This document shows, piece by piece, positions 9,776 to 18,134 of a DNA stretch of 64,000 nucleotides; within the stretch, counting starts at the first letter, position 1; each line of letters opens with the position of its first letter. The notes beneath the pieces were generated by a model that saw only the letters and a program-made list of their open reading frames with translations, was not told the DNA's origin and made no database searches. Origin of the DNA: Maribacter caenipelagi (GTDB lineage Bacteria; Bacteroidota; Bacteroidia; Flavobacteriales; Flavobacteriaceae); contig NZ_SNZW01000011.1 in the NCBI RefSeq assembly GCF_004364175.1, positions 744,001 to 808,000 of the forward strand. Direction: 5' to 3'. Both the position numbers and the translations under genes were made by a program.

Positions 9776-10141
9776 TTACTTCTTTTCTATTTCAACATCT
9801 ATTAGTCTTTTAAGTTCTTCCAATTCAGCTTTACTTAAATTGGTTTCTTGCGTGAAAAAAGATGCGAACTGACTCGCACTATCATTGAAGAAATTTTTAA
9901 TGAGTCCGTTAACATGTTTAGAGAAATAGTCTTTTTTCTTAACCAACGGAAAGTATTCTCTACTTCTACCAAAGCTTTTATAGTCAATAAACTTCTTGTC
10001 GGTCATTCTTTTTAAAAGTGTGGCAACCGTTGTGGTGGCGGGTTTGGGTTCTGGGTAAGCATCAAGCAAATCTTTCATGAACGCCTTTTTCTGCTTCCAA
10101 AGAATATTCATTAATTCTTCTTCTGATTTGGATAATTGCAT
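9776..10141 (-). CDS. BlaI/MecI/CopY family transcriptional repressor
   Basis: 121 residues, normal for the family. A winged-helix domain (SKSEEELMNILWKQKKAF, TTVATLLKRMTDKKFI) is followed by a C-terminal dimerisation helix rich in acidic and hydrophobic residues. BlaI-type repressors bind dyad operators and are lost when the partner BlaR1 protease is active; that partner is the next gene, 2 bases downstream. Three matching operators lie immediately upstream, so autoregulation is very likely. Its other targets are unknown; the DUF4407 gene downstream is a weak candidate. Confidence 0.93.
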   Translation of the reverse strand: MQLSKSEEELMNILWKQKKAFMKDLLDAYPEPKPATTTVATLLKRMTDKKFIDYKSFGRSREYFPLVKKKDYFSKHVNGLIKNFFNDSASQFASFFTQETNLSKAELEELKRLIDVEIEKK

Positions 10142-10142
10142 T

Positions 10143-10158
10143 TTCTACAAGTTTAGAG
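10143..10158 (-). promoter_or_regulatory. BlaI operator box 1
   Basis: Degenerate dyad TTCTACAAGTTTAGAG, matching boxes 2 and 3 in both half sites. It covers the 5' untranslated region, ending one base from the blaI start codon. Confidence 0.65.
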
Positions 10159-10162
10159 TATG

Positions 10163-10178
10163 TTCTACAAATATAGAA
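10163..10178 (-). promoter_or_regulatory. BlaI operator box 2, containing the blaI -7 element
   Basis: Dyad TTCTACAAATATAGAA. Read on the minus strand it contains TATATTTG (10168-10175), a full match to the Bacteroidota -7 element TAnnTTTG, so a bound repressor would cover the promoter core. The implied transcript start is near 10163. Confidence 0.75.
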
Positions 10179-10190
10179 TAAATATTTTAA

Positions 10191-10206
10191 TTCTACAAAT
10201 ATAGAG
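10191..10206 (-). promoter_or_regulatory. BlaI operator box 3, containing the -33 TTG
   Basis: Dyad TTCTACAAATATAGAG, identical to box 2 in 15 of 16 bases. On the minus strand it supplies a TTG (10196-10198) 20 bases upstream of the box 2 -7 element, and a second copy of TATATTTG. Confidence 0.7.
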
Positions 10207-10228
10207 GCGTTTTGTTAGTTTTTGCCTT

Positions 10229-10310
10229 AGGGATAGCAATGAAAAGCCCGCATTCGCTTTTTAGCGAAGCGTACTTGTAATGTATAGCCCGACCCCAATT
10301 CTTTGGGGAA
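10229..10310. repeat. Possible flavobacterial intergenic repeat element
   Basis: GC-richer stretch with two small hairpins (CGCTTTTTAGCG and CCCCAATTCTTTGGGG) and phrases such as AAAGCCC and TATAGCCCGACC that resemble a repeat I have seen between genes in other flavobacterial genomes. Only one copy is in this window, so repetition is not shown here. Confidence 0.4.
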
Positions 10311-10337
10311 AGGTCCATATGACCCATTTAAAAGATG

Positions 10338-10345
10338 TAAATTTG
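10338..10345 (+). promoter_or_regulatory. -7 promoter element for the phnA/yjdM gene
   Basis: TAAATTTG matches TAnnTTTG and lies 22 bases before the start codon. Confidence 0.55.
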
Positions 10346-10367
10346 ACTTCTTAAAACAACCAAAAAT

Positions 10368-10946
10368 ATGAGTGTATTAGCTGATTTGGAAGCACGTAGT
10401 GGCTCCACTTGCGAATTATGTATGGGGACCAATAATTTAGAAGTTTTTGAAGTGGAACCGGTAACGGTAAGTGGTGTAGATTCTAGTATATTGGCATGTG
10501 AAATTTGCCGAACCCAAATTGAAGATCCTGAGCAAATGGATGCAAACCACTGGCGTTGTCTTAATGACAGTATGTGGAGTGAGTATGATTCTGTGAAAGT
10601 TGTGGCTTGGAGAATGCTGTCAAGATTAAAATCTGAAGGGTGGCCGAAAGATTTGTTAGATATGATGTATCTAGAGCCAGATGCATTAGACTGGGCAAAA
10701 GTAACAGGCGAAGGTTTAGCGGAAGCTGACAAAATTATTCACCGTGATGTTAACGGAGTAATTTTAGAAAACGGAGATAGCGTTGTTTTGGTAAAAGATT
10801 TGAAAATAAAAGGGTCTAGCCAAGTTGCTAAGCAAGGTACTGCAGTAAGAAGAATTTCTTTAGATCGTGAAAACGCAGAATATATAGAAGGTAAAGTAGG
10901 ACCAACAATGACGGTTATAATTACCAAGTACGTGAAGAAAATATAG
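10368..10946 (+). CDS. yjdM: PhnA/YjdM family zinc-ribbon protein
   Basis: 192 residues. An N-terminal zinc ribbon has CELC at residues 15-18 and CEIC at 44-47. The C-terminal PhnA domain has the usual DVNGVILENGDSVVLVKDLK opening and the GPTMTVIITKYVKK ending. The family was once linked to phosphonate use, but that is not supported by biochemistry and no phosphonate genes are nearby. Length is greater than the about 110-residue E. coli protein because of an extra segment between ribbon and PhnA domain. Monocistronic, with its own -7 element. Confidence 0.9.
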   Translation: MSVLADLEARSGSTCELCMGTNNLEVFEVEPVTVSGVDSSILACEICRTQIEDPEQMDANHWRCLNDSMWSEYDSVKVVAWRMLSRLKSEGWPKDLLDMMYLEPDALDWAKVTGEGLAEADKIIHRDVNGVILENGDSVVLVKDLKIKGSSQVAKQGTAVRRISLDRENAEYIEGKVGPTMTVIITKYVKKI

Positions 10947-11026
10947 TTGAAAGTTGATAGTTGTTGATTCTTGGTTCTTTGAATCAATATATCATCAATA
11001 AAAGATACTTCTAGAATAAAACAAAC

Positions 11027-11120
11027 GTCTTTGCGAGGAACTTTTTAGCGACGAAGCAATCTGTAAGTTTCGTGTTCCAGATTTACAGATTGCTTCGCTA
11101 AACTCGCAAAGACTTTTTTT
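11027..11120. repeat. REP-like long palindrome, also a likely terminator
   Basis: Nested perfect inverted repeats: outer arms GTCTTTGCGAG (11027-11037) and CTCGCAAAGAC (11103-11113), inner arms GAAGCAATCTGTAA (11053-11066) and TTACAGATTGCTTC (11083-11096). A run of seven T follows. The phrase TTTGCGAGGAA...CGAAGCAATCT matches a repeat widely scattered between genes in Bacteroidota and other bacteria. It lies between the convergent phnA-like and dipeptidase genes. Confidence 0.8.
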
Positions 11121-11141
11121 AAACTGTTAACTGTTAGCTAT

Positions 11142-12533
11142 TTACTTCTTGGTCATTTCTGTAAAATGCTCATAGAAGTAAGGAATTGTTTCAATTCCTT
11201 TAAAATAATTCCATACACCGAAATGTTCGTTAGGTGAGTGTATGGCATCACTATCCAGACCAAAGCCCATAAGTATCGTCTTACTTTTTAGCTCTTGCTC
11301 AAATAAAGAAACTATAGGAATACTACCTCCACTACGTTGCGGAATCGGTTTTTTACCGAATGTAGTTTCGTAAGCTTTTGAAGCCGCTTGGTAGGCAATG
11401 GTATCTATAGGAGTAACATATCCTTGTCCGCCATGATGAGGTTTTACGACCACCTTCACACCTTTTGGAGCAATAGCCTCAAAATGCGTTTTGAATAAAT
11501 CGGTGATTTCTCTCCAATCTTGGTTGGGCACTAATCTCATAGATATTTTCGCATATGCTTTACTAGCAATAACAGTTTTGGCACCTTCACCAGTGTATCC
11601 GCCCCAGATACCATTAACATCTAATGTCGGTCTTATGGAATTACGCTCGTTGGTAGAATATCCTTTTTCACCGTAAACAGATTCAATATCCAAAGCCTCT
11701 TGGTATTTTTCGATACTAAAAGGTGCTTTTGCCATTTCGGCACGTTCTTCAGCAGAAAGTTCTTCTACCTTATCATAAAATCCGGGTATGGTTATATGGT
11801 TGTTCTCATCATGTAGACTGGCGATCATTTTAGTTAAAATGTTGATAGGGTTAGCAACGGCACCACCGTATAAACCAGAATGTAAATCACGATTTGGACC
11901 TGTAACTTCTACTTCAACATAACTAAGTCCGCGTAAACCTGTAGTAATAGAAGGAACATCATTGGCAATCATTCCCGTATCGGATATTAAAATAACATCG
12001 TTAGCCAGTTTTTCTTTGTTCTCGCCTACATAAATGCTTAAGTTATTGCTGCCAACTTCTTCCTCGCCTTCAATCATGAATTTTACATTACATGGAAGTT
12101 GATCAGTTTTCACCATCAGTTCCAATGCTTTTACATGCATGTACATTTGTCCTTTATCATCACAAGCTCCACGAGCGAATATGGCACCTTCTGGGTGTTT
12201 CTCCGTTTTTTTAATAACAGGTTCAAATGGTGGTGAATGCCATAGATCAATAGGATCTGCCGGTTGAACGTCATAATGACCATAAACAAGAACTGTAGGT
12301 AGATTAGTATTTATGATTTTTTCACCATATACGATTGGGTATCCTGCAGTTTCATGAATTTCTACAATATCACATCCAGCATCCTCCAATCTAGATTTTA
12401 CCATTTCAGCAGTATCTAACACGTCTTGAGAAAAGGCAGGGTCTGCGCTAACAGACGGAATTTTAAGTAGTTCGATAAGCTCATTTAAAAATCGGTCCTT
12501 ATTTTCCGATAGATAATTCTTTACGTTTTTCAT
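11142..12533 (-). CDS. M20 family dipeptidase (cytosolic, CNDP-like)
   Basis: 463 residues, usual for M20 dipeptidases. Metal-binding motifs are visible: GHYDVQP (His86, Asp88), GACDDKG (Asp125) and IEGEEEVGS (catalytic and metal Glu around 157-158), plus a late H-S-P-N-E motif in DAIHSPNEHFG. A lid domain lies between about residues 200 and 320. It should hydrolyse dipeptides using two zinc ions. No signal peptide, so cytoplasmic. Monocistronic. Confidence 0.92.
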   Translation of the reverse strand: MKNVKNYLSENKDRFLNELIELLKIPSVSADPAFSQDVLDTAEMVKSRLEDAGCDIVEIHETAGYPIVYGEKIINTNLPTVLVYGHYDVQPADPIDLWHSPPFEPVIKKTEKHPEGAIFARGACDDKGQMYMHVKALELMVKTDQLPCNVKFMIEGEEEVGSNNLSIYVGENKEKLANDVILISDTGMIANDVPSITTGLRGLSYVEVEVTGPNRDLHSGLYGGAVANPINILTKMIASLHDENNHITIPGFYDKVEELSAEERAEMAKAPFSIEKYQEALDIESVYGEKGYSTNERNSIRPTLDVNGIWGGYTGEGAKTVIASKAYAKISMRLVPNQDWREITDLFKTHFEAIAPKGVKVVVKPHHGGQGYVTPIDTIAYQAASKAYETTFGKKPIPQRSGGSIPIVSLFEQELKSKTILMGFGLDSDAIHSPNEHFGVWNYFKGIETIPYFYEHFTEMTKK

Positions 12534-12617
12534 GTACTATTTTATATGACTTTCGATAAAAGTACAAAAAGCGTAATTTTTAAATAGCTAAAATTTAGAG
12601 AATTGATTTTTTGCGTT

Positions 12618-12625
12618 ATATTTGC
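12618..12625 (+). promoter_or_regulatory. -7 promoter element for tRNA-Leu
   Basis: TATATTTG, a full match to TAnnTTTG, followed by GCACCCC as is common before stable RNA genes in this group. It lies 37 bases before the tRNA. Confidence 0.65.
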
Positions 12626-12661
12626 ACCCCGATAATCACATATCGTGATTTAGGAAAGTAT

Positions 12662-12743
12662 GCAGGCGTGGTGGAATTGGTAGACACGCTAGACTTAGGA
12701 TCTAGTGCCGCAAGGTGTGAGAGTTCGAGTCTCTCCGCCTGTA
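12662..12743 (+). tRNA. tRNA-Leu (anticodon TAG)
   Basis: Acceptor stem GCAGGCG / CGCCTGT (one G-U pair), D-arm TGGAATTGGTAGACACGC, anticodon loop CTTAGGA giving TAG, a class II variable arm, and a T-arm with GTTCGAGTC. CCA is not encoded: the discriminator A is followed by CAT. Confidence 0.96.
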
Positions 12744-12750
12744 CATCGAG

Positions 12751-12781
12751 AAGCCTTTCAGGAAACTGAAAGGCTTTTTTT
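12751..12781 (+). terminator. Terminator after tRNA-Leu
   Basis: Stem AAGCCTTTCAG / CTGAAAGGCTT with a GAAA loop and a run of T. Confidence 0.9.
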
Positions 12782-12891
12782 ATTCTTTAGATTTCTAGTT
12801 TACAATTCGGTCTTCAGTACTGCTCTGTAAGTTTTTATTAATATTTACATCTAATACATTGGTAATACTGACAGTATAGAAATAATATTAT

Positions 12892-14100
12892 ATGGGCTTC
12901 GAAAAAGTAACATTCACAAATTCTCAAGGCAAACAATTGGCTGCGCGGTTAGAACTCCCTACAAAGCAAGAAGCACATAGTTATGCGATTTTTGCACACT
13001 GTTTCACATGTAATAAGAATTTTTCTGCAGTTCGTAATATATCAAGAGCCTTAGTGAATAAAGGTATAGCGGTACTTCGGTTCGATTTTACAGGTCTAGG
13101 AGATAGTGAAGGTGATTTTGAAAACACTAACTTTTCGTCAAATGTTTCTGATTTGATACAAGCAGCCAAATTTTTGGAAGAGAATTACAAAGCCCCTTCA
13201 TTACTGATTGGACATTCGCTTGGTGGTGCAGCTGTAATTTTTGCAGCTTCTGAACTTGAATCTGTTGATGCCGTTTCTACTATTGGCTCACCCTCTTCAC
13301 CGGCACATGTGCAACATTTATTCAAATCTAATGTAGAAGAAATAAATGCGACAGGAAAAGCAAAAGTGAATATTGGAGGTAGGGACTTCACCATTAAAAA
13401 AGATTTTATCGATGATATTGAGTCAAAACCTATGAAAGAGGTTTTAAAGAATTTAAGAAAACCTTATTTGGTCATTCATTCGCCCCAAGATACCATTGTG
13501 GGTATTGAAAATGCAAACGAATTATATCAATACGCGCATCATCCAAAAAGTTTTATTTCTATAGACAGGGCAGACCATTTATTAATGAATAGTGCAGATT
13601 CTACTTATGTTGGTAATGTAATATCTGGTGGGGCAGAACGCTATTTAGATATTCCGAAGAAAGAGCTCTTAAAAACTTCTCATCAAGTGGCGGTAAGTAT
13701 CGGTAGTGAAGGGTTTAACTCTGAAATAGTTTCTGGTAATCATTTGTTGATTGCAGATGAACCTACTGATTTTGGTGGAAACGATTTCGGACCGTCACCC
13801 TATGACTATTTGGCTTCTGGTTTAGGTGCATGTACAGCAATGACCTTAAGAATGTATGCGACCCGTAAAAAATGGGATTTACAAAAAGTAATTGTGCATG
13901 TAGACCATGGCAAAGATCATGCGCCAGATTCAGAAAATGTTTTTTCTGAAGGGAAAAAAATTGATACTTTTAAAAGAGAAATAGAAATATTCGGAAATTT
14001 AGATGATAAGCAGAGGCTAAGATTATTAGAAATAGCGGATAAATGTCCTGTTCACAAAACGCTTTCAAAAGGTGCGTTGATTATGACGGAATTAATATAA
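12892..14100 (+). CDS. Alpha/beta hydrolase fused to an OsmC domain
   Basis: 402 residues with two domains. Residues 1-250 form an alpha/beta hydrolase with nucleophile elbow GHSLGG (Ser109), an FTGLGDSEG oxyanion region and a late DHLL histidine. Residues 265-402 form an OsmC/Ohr-type domain with two cysteines in the expected places, GACTAMT (Cys314) and CPVHK (Cys385), the thiol pair that reduces organic hydroperoxides in this family. The fusion occurs in many bacteria; its substrate is unclear. The DUF427 gene follows after 21 bases and probably shares its transcript. Confidence 0.92.
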   Translation: MGFEKVTFTNSQGKQLAARLELPTKQEAHSYAIFAHCFTCNKNFSAVRNISRALVNKGIAVLRFDFTGLGDSEGDFENTNFSSNVSDLIQAAKFLEENYKAPSLLIGHSLGGAAVIFAASELESVDAVSTIGSPSSPAHVQHLFKSNVEEINATGKAKVNIGGRDFTIKKDFIDDIESKPMKEVLKNLRKPYLVIHSPQDTIVGIENANELYQYAHHPKSFISIDRADHLLMNSADSTYVGNVISGGAERYLDIPKKELLKTSHQVAVSIGSEGFNSEIVSGNHLLIADEPTDFGGNDFGPSPYDYLASGLGACTAMTLRMYATRKKWDLQKVIVHVDHGKDHAPDSENVFSEGKKIDTFKREIEIFGNLDDKQRLRLLEIADKCPVHKTLSKGALIMTELI

Positions 14101-14121
14101 TAGGATTTAAAAACTAATACT

Positions 14122-14403
14122 ATGAAACAAGCAATTTGGAACAATAAGGTGATTGCAGAAAGTGATGCAACTGTTGTAATAGAAGGGAATCATTATTTTC
14201 CGCCAAATGATATTAAAAAGGAGTTTTTTAAAAGAACAGAAACTCATAGTACGTGCCCCTGGAAAGGAGTTGCTTCTTATTACGATGTAGAGGTAAGCGG
14301 TAAGGTAAATAAAGATGCGGCATGGTATTACCCTGAAGTTTCAGAATTAGCAAAGGGCATTAAAGGTTACGTTGCGTTTTGGAAAGGTGTCGAAGTGAAA
14401 TAA
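14122..14403 (+). CDS. DUF427 domain-containing protein
   Basis: 93 residues, the full length of a single DUF427 domain: conserved YFPP near the start, then STCPWKGVASYYDV and AWYYPEVSELA. Function is unproven. It lies 21 bases after the hydrolase-OsmC gene and ends at a strong terminator, so the two form a small operon. Confidence 0.9.
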   Translation: MKQAIWNNKVIAESDATVVIEGNHYFPPNDIKKEFFKRTETHSTCPWKGVASYYDVEVSGKVNKDAAWYYPEVSELAKGIKGYVAFWKGVEVK

Positions 14404-14421
14404 AAATGATTATTTAGAATA

Positions 14422-14453
14422 GAAAAAGGTCAGCTAATAGCTGACCTTTTTTG
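14422..14453 (+). terminator. Terminator after the DUF427 gene
   Basis: Near-perfect stem AAAAAGGTCAGCTA / TAGCTGACCTTTTT. The next gene converges on it, so it may serve both strands. Confidence 0.88.
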
Positions 14454-14538
14454 TTATATCTAATTTATAAATTATAAGTAGGGGTGTCTTTGTATTATTA
14501 AGAAGTGCTGTTTCTAAGTATTACTTATTTGTTGCGGG

Positions 14539-16917
14539 TTAAAATCGCTTTTGTCCTGAAAATTCCATTGCCTCCCCCTTGCCAAATCCAAAACTGATAC
14601 CCAGGGTTACAAACCTACCTCGCTTACTATAATCTCTAAGATAGTAGGTTGGTTGATCGGTAATGCTTTCGCTTATACGAGAAGCGAAGACATCCCTAAT
14701 ACTCAAGTTGACAATGGCTTTACCTTTTAGAATTTTTTTTCTCGCTCCAAAATCCATAAATAGGTTTTCTGATATTTCTTGAAGCAATGTTCTATAACTA
14801 GATTGGTAGTTTCCTATGAATTCCAAATCGATATCTGCAGGAAGTTTAATTTTACTGGTTAAACGCGTAGACCATTGGTTTCCTTCAAAATTGAACAAGC
14901 TCCCTTCAAAATCTCCTTCTCGGGCAAAATGGCTGAAATTAAAGTCGTTGGTAAAAGATATCCAATTTGCGGGTATGTATTTGGCATTGAATTCTATACC
15001 TGTGGTATTGCTTATGCCAACATTCTCTGGTCTTGAAATACTCACATTGTCTTCAAACTCAACAATATCTTCCACAACATCTTCGGTATGTCTGTAGAAA
15101 ACACCTAGGTTCATTGAAGCCTTGCCAAGTTTATAAATACTGGTCACCTCAAAACTATCGGTAAATTCTGGCTGTAAATCTGCATTACCCGTACTTATGC
15201 TAAAGTTGTTCCTAATATTAAAAAACGGATTCAAATCCCACAAACGGGGTCTAAATATACGTTTAGAATATCCTGCTTGTAATGATAGGTCATCGTTAAT
15301 TTTATAGCTTGTGTGACCGCTAGGAAAAAGGTTGTTGTAATTTTTATCGTTGCTCACGTTCGTGGTCTGTAGCAAGGTAGCAACATCGGTGTCTTCAAAA
15401 CGAAGTCCTACTTTTATGCCCCATTTATCTCCTTCATAGGCAGTGGTACCGTAAATGCCCAGTACTTTTTGGGTCCATTCGAATACGTTGGTCAAGTTAG
15501 GATCTTCAATGAAATTTGTTCCGTCAAAATTGCTTATGGCAAAATCATTTTCTACATCATTAATTTGATATTGCGCACCGGTCTCTAAGGTAAATTGTTC
15601 TGACCAAGGATGAGTGTAATCTGCCTTAAAAGTATATTCTGCTTGGGTGAAATCTGTTCTACTTTTTTGAAGCGTGTCATCATCGGTACCAATGGTCGTC
15701 GTATTGTTAAAGTCTGATGTTTGATCCTTGGCGAATAAGTTTCCAGTAGCACTTAATAACAATGATTGTTCTTCATTACCTTCAAAATCCTTTTTGTACT
15801 GGAGTTCATACGAATATTTAGGGTTTGTAGCCTCTGTCAATTCTTGTCTTCTAAAAACATCTGTTAATGTGTTGCTTGCATCAAAAGTACTGAAAATGGC
15901 ATCTGCATTCTCTTTTTCCCATTCATATGCGAAATTTCCGGAAAGTGTTATAACATTCAGTTCATTAATATGGTAGTCGGTTCCCAAAATAAGATTAAAA
16001 AATGTCTCGTTTTTATCGTTTTCGCCAAAACTGCTGATATAGGTGCCGTCTTCTAAGTTCCTATTCTCTGTTTCTTCATCACTAGGGAAGGTTCTTCGAC
16101 CAAATCCTAACTGACTGAATAAATTGAACTTTTCGGTACGTCTATTAAGACTGAGTCCTAAACTATGATTATTTGGTACGCCCGTATTTAACGTCACAGC
16201 ACCATTTAATCCTTTTTTTTCCTCTTTTTTAAGAACAATATTTATGATGCCCGATGTACCTTCTGCATCATATTTGGCAGAGGGGTTTGTAATTACCTCT
16301 ATACGCTCTATCATATCTGCTGTTAATGTGCCTAGGGCGTTTCCTTGTTCATTGGCAATTACTGAAGGTTTTCCATTAATCAACATTTGAACTCCTTGGC
16401 TACCACGTAAGCTGACCGCTCCTTCAATATTCACGTTTACCGAGGGTACATTGTTCAAAACCTCTAATGCACTTGCTCCAGTACTACTTAAATCTGCACC
16501 TACATTGAATACACGTTTATCTAATTTAAATACAGTCTGACTAATCTCACCTTCTACCACAACTTCATCAAGTTGTTGCGAATCTTCTGCTATGGTAACG
16601 GTTCCAAGATTTATTTTACCGTCCACAATGGTGGGGTTATCAAATCTTTTGGTGGTGAAACCTATAAAACTTACTTCTATATAAAATTCTGAAGCAGTTG
16701 TTTCTAAGGTGAAACCACCGTCTTGTAATGTTGTTGTACCTACTATAGGTTTTTGATTGGCTGGGTCACCTACAAGAACGGTCGCAAATTCAATTGGTCC
16801 GCCATTATTGGTTTCTACTATTTTACCAGTAATAGTGGTGGTGTTTTGTGCGAATGTGGTCGTAGTGACAAATAGCGAGAAAATAAAAAGAATTGAGTAT
16901 TGAAGTTGATTAAGCAT
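14539..16917 (-). CDS. TonB-dependent receptor, outer membrane beta-barrel family (OMP_b-brl_3)
   Basis: 792 residues. A signal peptide ending near TFAQ is followed by a carboxypeptidase-regulatory-like beta sandwich (about 25-110), a plug domain with MIERIEVITNPSAKYDAEG (about 200-215), and a long barrel ending in ...GFGKGEAMEFSGQKRF. It belongs to the receptor group without a SusD partner; the substrate is unknown. It is divergent from a LytS/LytTR pair with a direct repeat of LytTR geometry between them, so that system probably controls it. Uptake would be powered by TonB-ExbBD; an ExbBD operon lies at 33.3-35.7 kb. Confidence 0.92.
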   Translation of the reverse strand: MLNQLQYSILFIFSLFVTTTTFAQNTTTITGKIVETNNGGPIEFATVLVGDPANQKPIVGTTTLQDGGFTLETTASEFYIEVSFIGFTTKRFDNPTIVDGKINLGTVTIAEDSQQLDEVVVEGEISQTVFKLDKRVFNVGADLSSTGASALEVLNNVPSVNVNIEGAVSLRGSQGVQMLINGKPSVIANEQGNALGTLTADMIERIEVITNPSAKYDAEGTSGIINIVLKKEEKKGLNGAVTLNTGVPNNHSLGLSLNRRTEKFNLFSQLGFGRRTFPSDEETENRNLEDGTYISSFGENDKNETFFNLILGTDYHINELNVITLSGNFAYEWEKENADAIFSTFDASNTLTDVFRRQELTEATNPKYSYELQYKKDFEGNEEQSLLLSATGNLFAKDQTSDFNNTTTIGTDDDTLQKSRTDFTQAEYTFKADYTHPWSEQFTLETGAQYQINDVENDFAISNFDGTNFIEDPNLTNVFEWTQKVLGIYGTTAYEGDKWGIKVGLRFEDTDVATLLQTTNVSNDKNYNNLFPSGHTSYKINDDLSLQAGYSKRIFRPRLWDLNPFFNIRNNFSISTGNADLQPEFTDSFEVTSIYKLGKASMNLGVFYRHTEDVVEDIVEFEDNVSISRPENVGISNTTGIEFNAKYIPANWISFTNDFNFSHFAREGDFEGSLFNFEGNQWSTRLTSKIKLPADIDLEFIGNYQSSYRTLLQEISENLFMDFGARKKILKGKAIVNLSIRDVFASRISESITDQPTYYLRDYSKRGRFVTLGISFGFGKGEAMEFSGQKRF

Positions 16918-16988
16918 TATGAGTGTTGAAGTTGTTGTTGACAGTAAAGATGCACTTTACTTTATAGGAATGAAACCTAAATTCTGCG

Positions 16989-17018
16989 AACGACAAATGT
17001 TTTGGTGTAAACGACAAA
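16989..17018. promoter_or_regulatory. Candidate LytTR operator (9-base direct repeat)
   Basis: AACGACAAA at 16989-16997 and again at 17010-17018, separated by 12 bases and in phase at 21 bases. LytTR response regulators are known to bind two about 9-base repeats with this spacing. The site is between the receptor gene and the lytS-lytR pair, 72 bases from the receptor start and 88 from the kinase start. Confidence 0.55.
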
Positions 17019-17105
17019 GTTGAGTTAAATGGCGTTTGCCAGTTTAATTATGTCGATTGCGGTTTTATTAAATGAGGTATGGTTGTAAAGTGTTATTTTT
17101 AAGTA

Positions 17106-18134
17106 ATGACCTCCATTTTCAAATTAAATACTATTGCTACAAAAGAAATACTATTTCAAGTCGTCTTGCATGTAGTGGTTTTTCTATTCTTCACATTTGA
17201 CAAGTACGAACCAGAAATAAAGGGTTTTAAGGTGATAGCATTTATTAATTACGCATTGGGTGCTTTTATTATCAATTATATTTTACTGCCTCGTTATTTT
17301 TATATGAAAAAGTACTTGTACTTTTTTTGTTCGGTAGCATTCATTATAAGTATTAATATTGCATTTGAAGAACTTATTTTAGAACGGATTTTTTATCCAG
17401 ATACACGAGCCATGTATTTCCCTGGTGTTGTCTACAGTCTTCTTGATGTAATGCCGGTAATTCTAATTTTAGTGGGATTCAAATTCGCGTGGGATGCATC
17501 AAAAAAACAATTGGAGGTCGAAGAACTTCGTACATCTGTCAAAGAAAGTGAATTACTTTTTTTGAAATCACAGATCAATCCACATTTTTTATTCAATAAT
17601 CTGAATAATTTATACTCATATGCCATAGAGGAATCGCCAAAGACTCCGTCCATCATCCTTGAATTATCTTCTGTTTTACGTTATATGCTATATGATTGTA
17701 AAGAGAAATTTGTCATTTTAGGAAAAGAAATAGAACACTTAAAAAATTTCACCCAATTAAATGAAATGCAAATTGAAGAAAGGGGTAAGGTTAGTTTTAG
17801 AACACAAAAAATTAATAATGATTATCAAATTGCACCTTTGATTTTATCGGTATTTATAGAGAATGCCTTTAAACATAGTACTGCCAGCCAATCTGAAAAT
17901 ATTTTCATAAATGTTAAGATTACTTTTGATGAAACTGGTTGTCTGGATTTTGAATGTAGAAATTCATTCTTAGAATTAAGAAATACCGAAAGTCTTTCTA
18001 ATGGTATTGGGTTAAAGAATGTAAAGAAAAGGTTAGAATTGCTATATCCAAATGCTTATGATTTATATATTCAAAAAGATCAGAATATATACTATGTTCA
18101 TTTAAAATTACAATTAATACGGGCTGAAAAATGA
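17106..18134 (+). CDS. LytS-type sensor histidine kinase (His_kinase family)
   Basis: 342 residues. Four membrane segments in residues 14-130, then a short coiled linker (KKQLEVEELRTSVKESELLFL) and the His_kinase domain with SQINPHFLFNNLNNLYSYA, phospho-acceptor His160. An ATPase domain follows with ENAFKHS and GIGLKNVKKRLELLYP boxes. No extracytoplasmic domain is large enough to suggest a ligand. It overlaps the response regulator gene by 4 bases (ATGA), so the two are translated together. Confidence 0.93.
   Translation: MTSIFKLNTIATKEILFQVVLHVVVFLFFTFDKYEPEIKGFKVIAFINYALGAFIINYILLPRYFYMKKYLYFFCSVAFIISINIAFEELILERIFYPDTRAMYFPGVVYSLLDVMPVILILVGFKFAWDASKKQLEVEELRTSVKESELLFLKSQINPHFLFNNLNNLYSYAIEESPKTPSIILELSSVLRYMLYDCKEKFVILGKEIEHLKNFTQLNEMQIEERGKVSFRTQKINNDYQIAPLILSVFIENAFKHSTASQSENIFINVKITFDETGCLDFECRNSFLELRNTESLSNGIGLKNVKKRLELLYPNAYDLYIQKDQNIYYVHLKLQLIRAEK

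Noticed and set aside
10328-10732. A 134-codon minus-strand ORF opposite the PhnA-like gene.
   Set aside because: It lies on the complement of a clear PhnA-like gene and has no domain sense of its own.
11027-11120. The palindrome as a CRISPR-like repeat.
   Set aside because: It is a single nested hairpin with no spaced direct repeats and no cas genes nearby.
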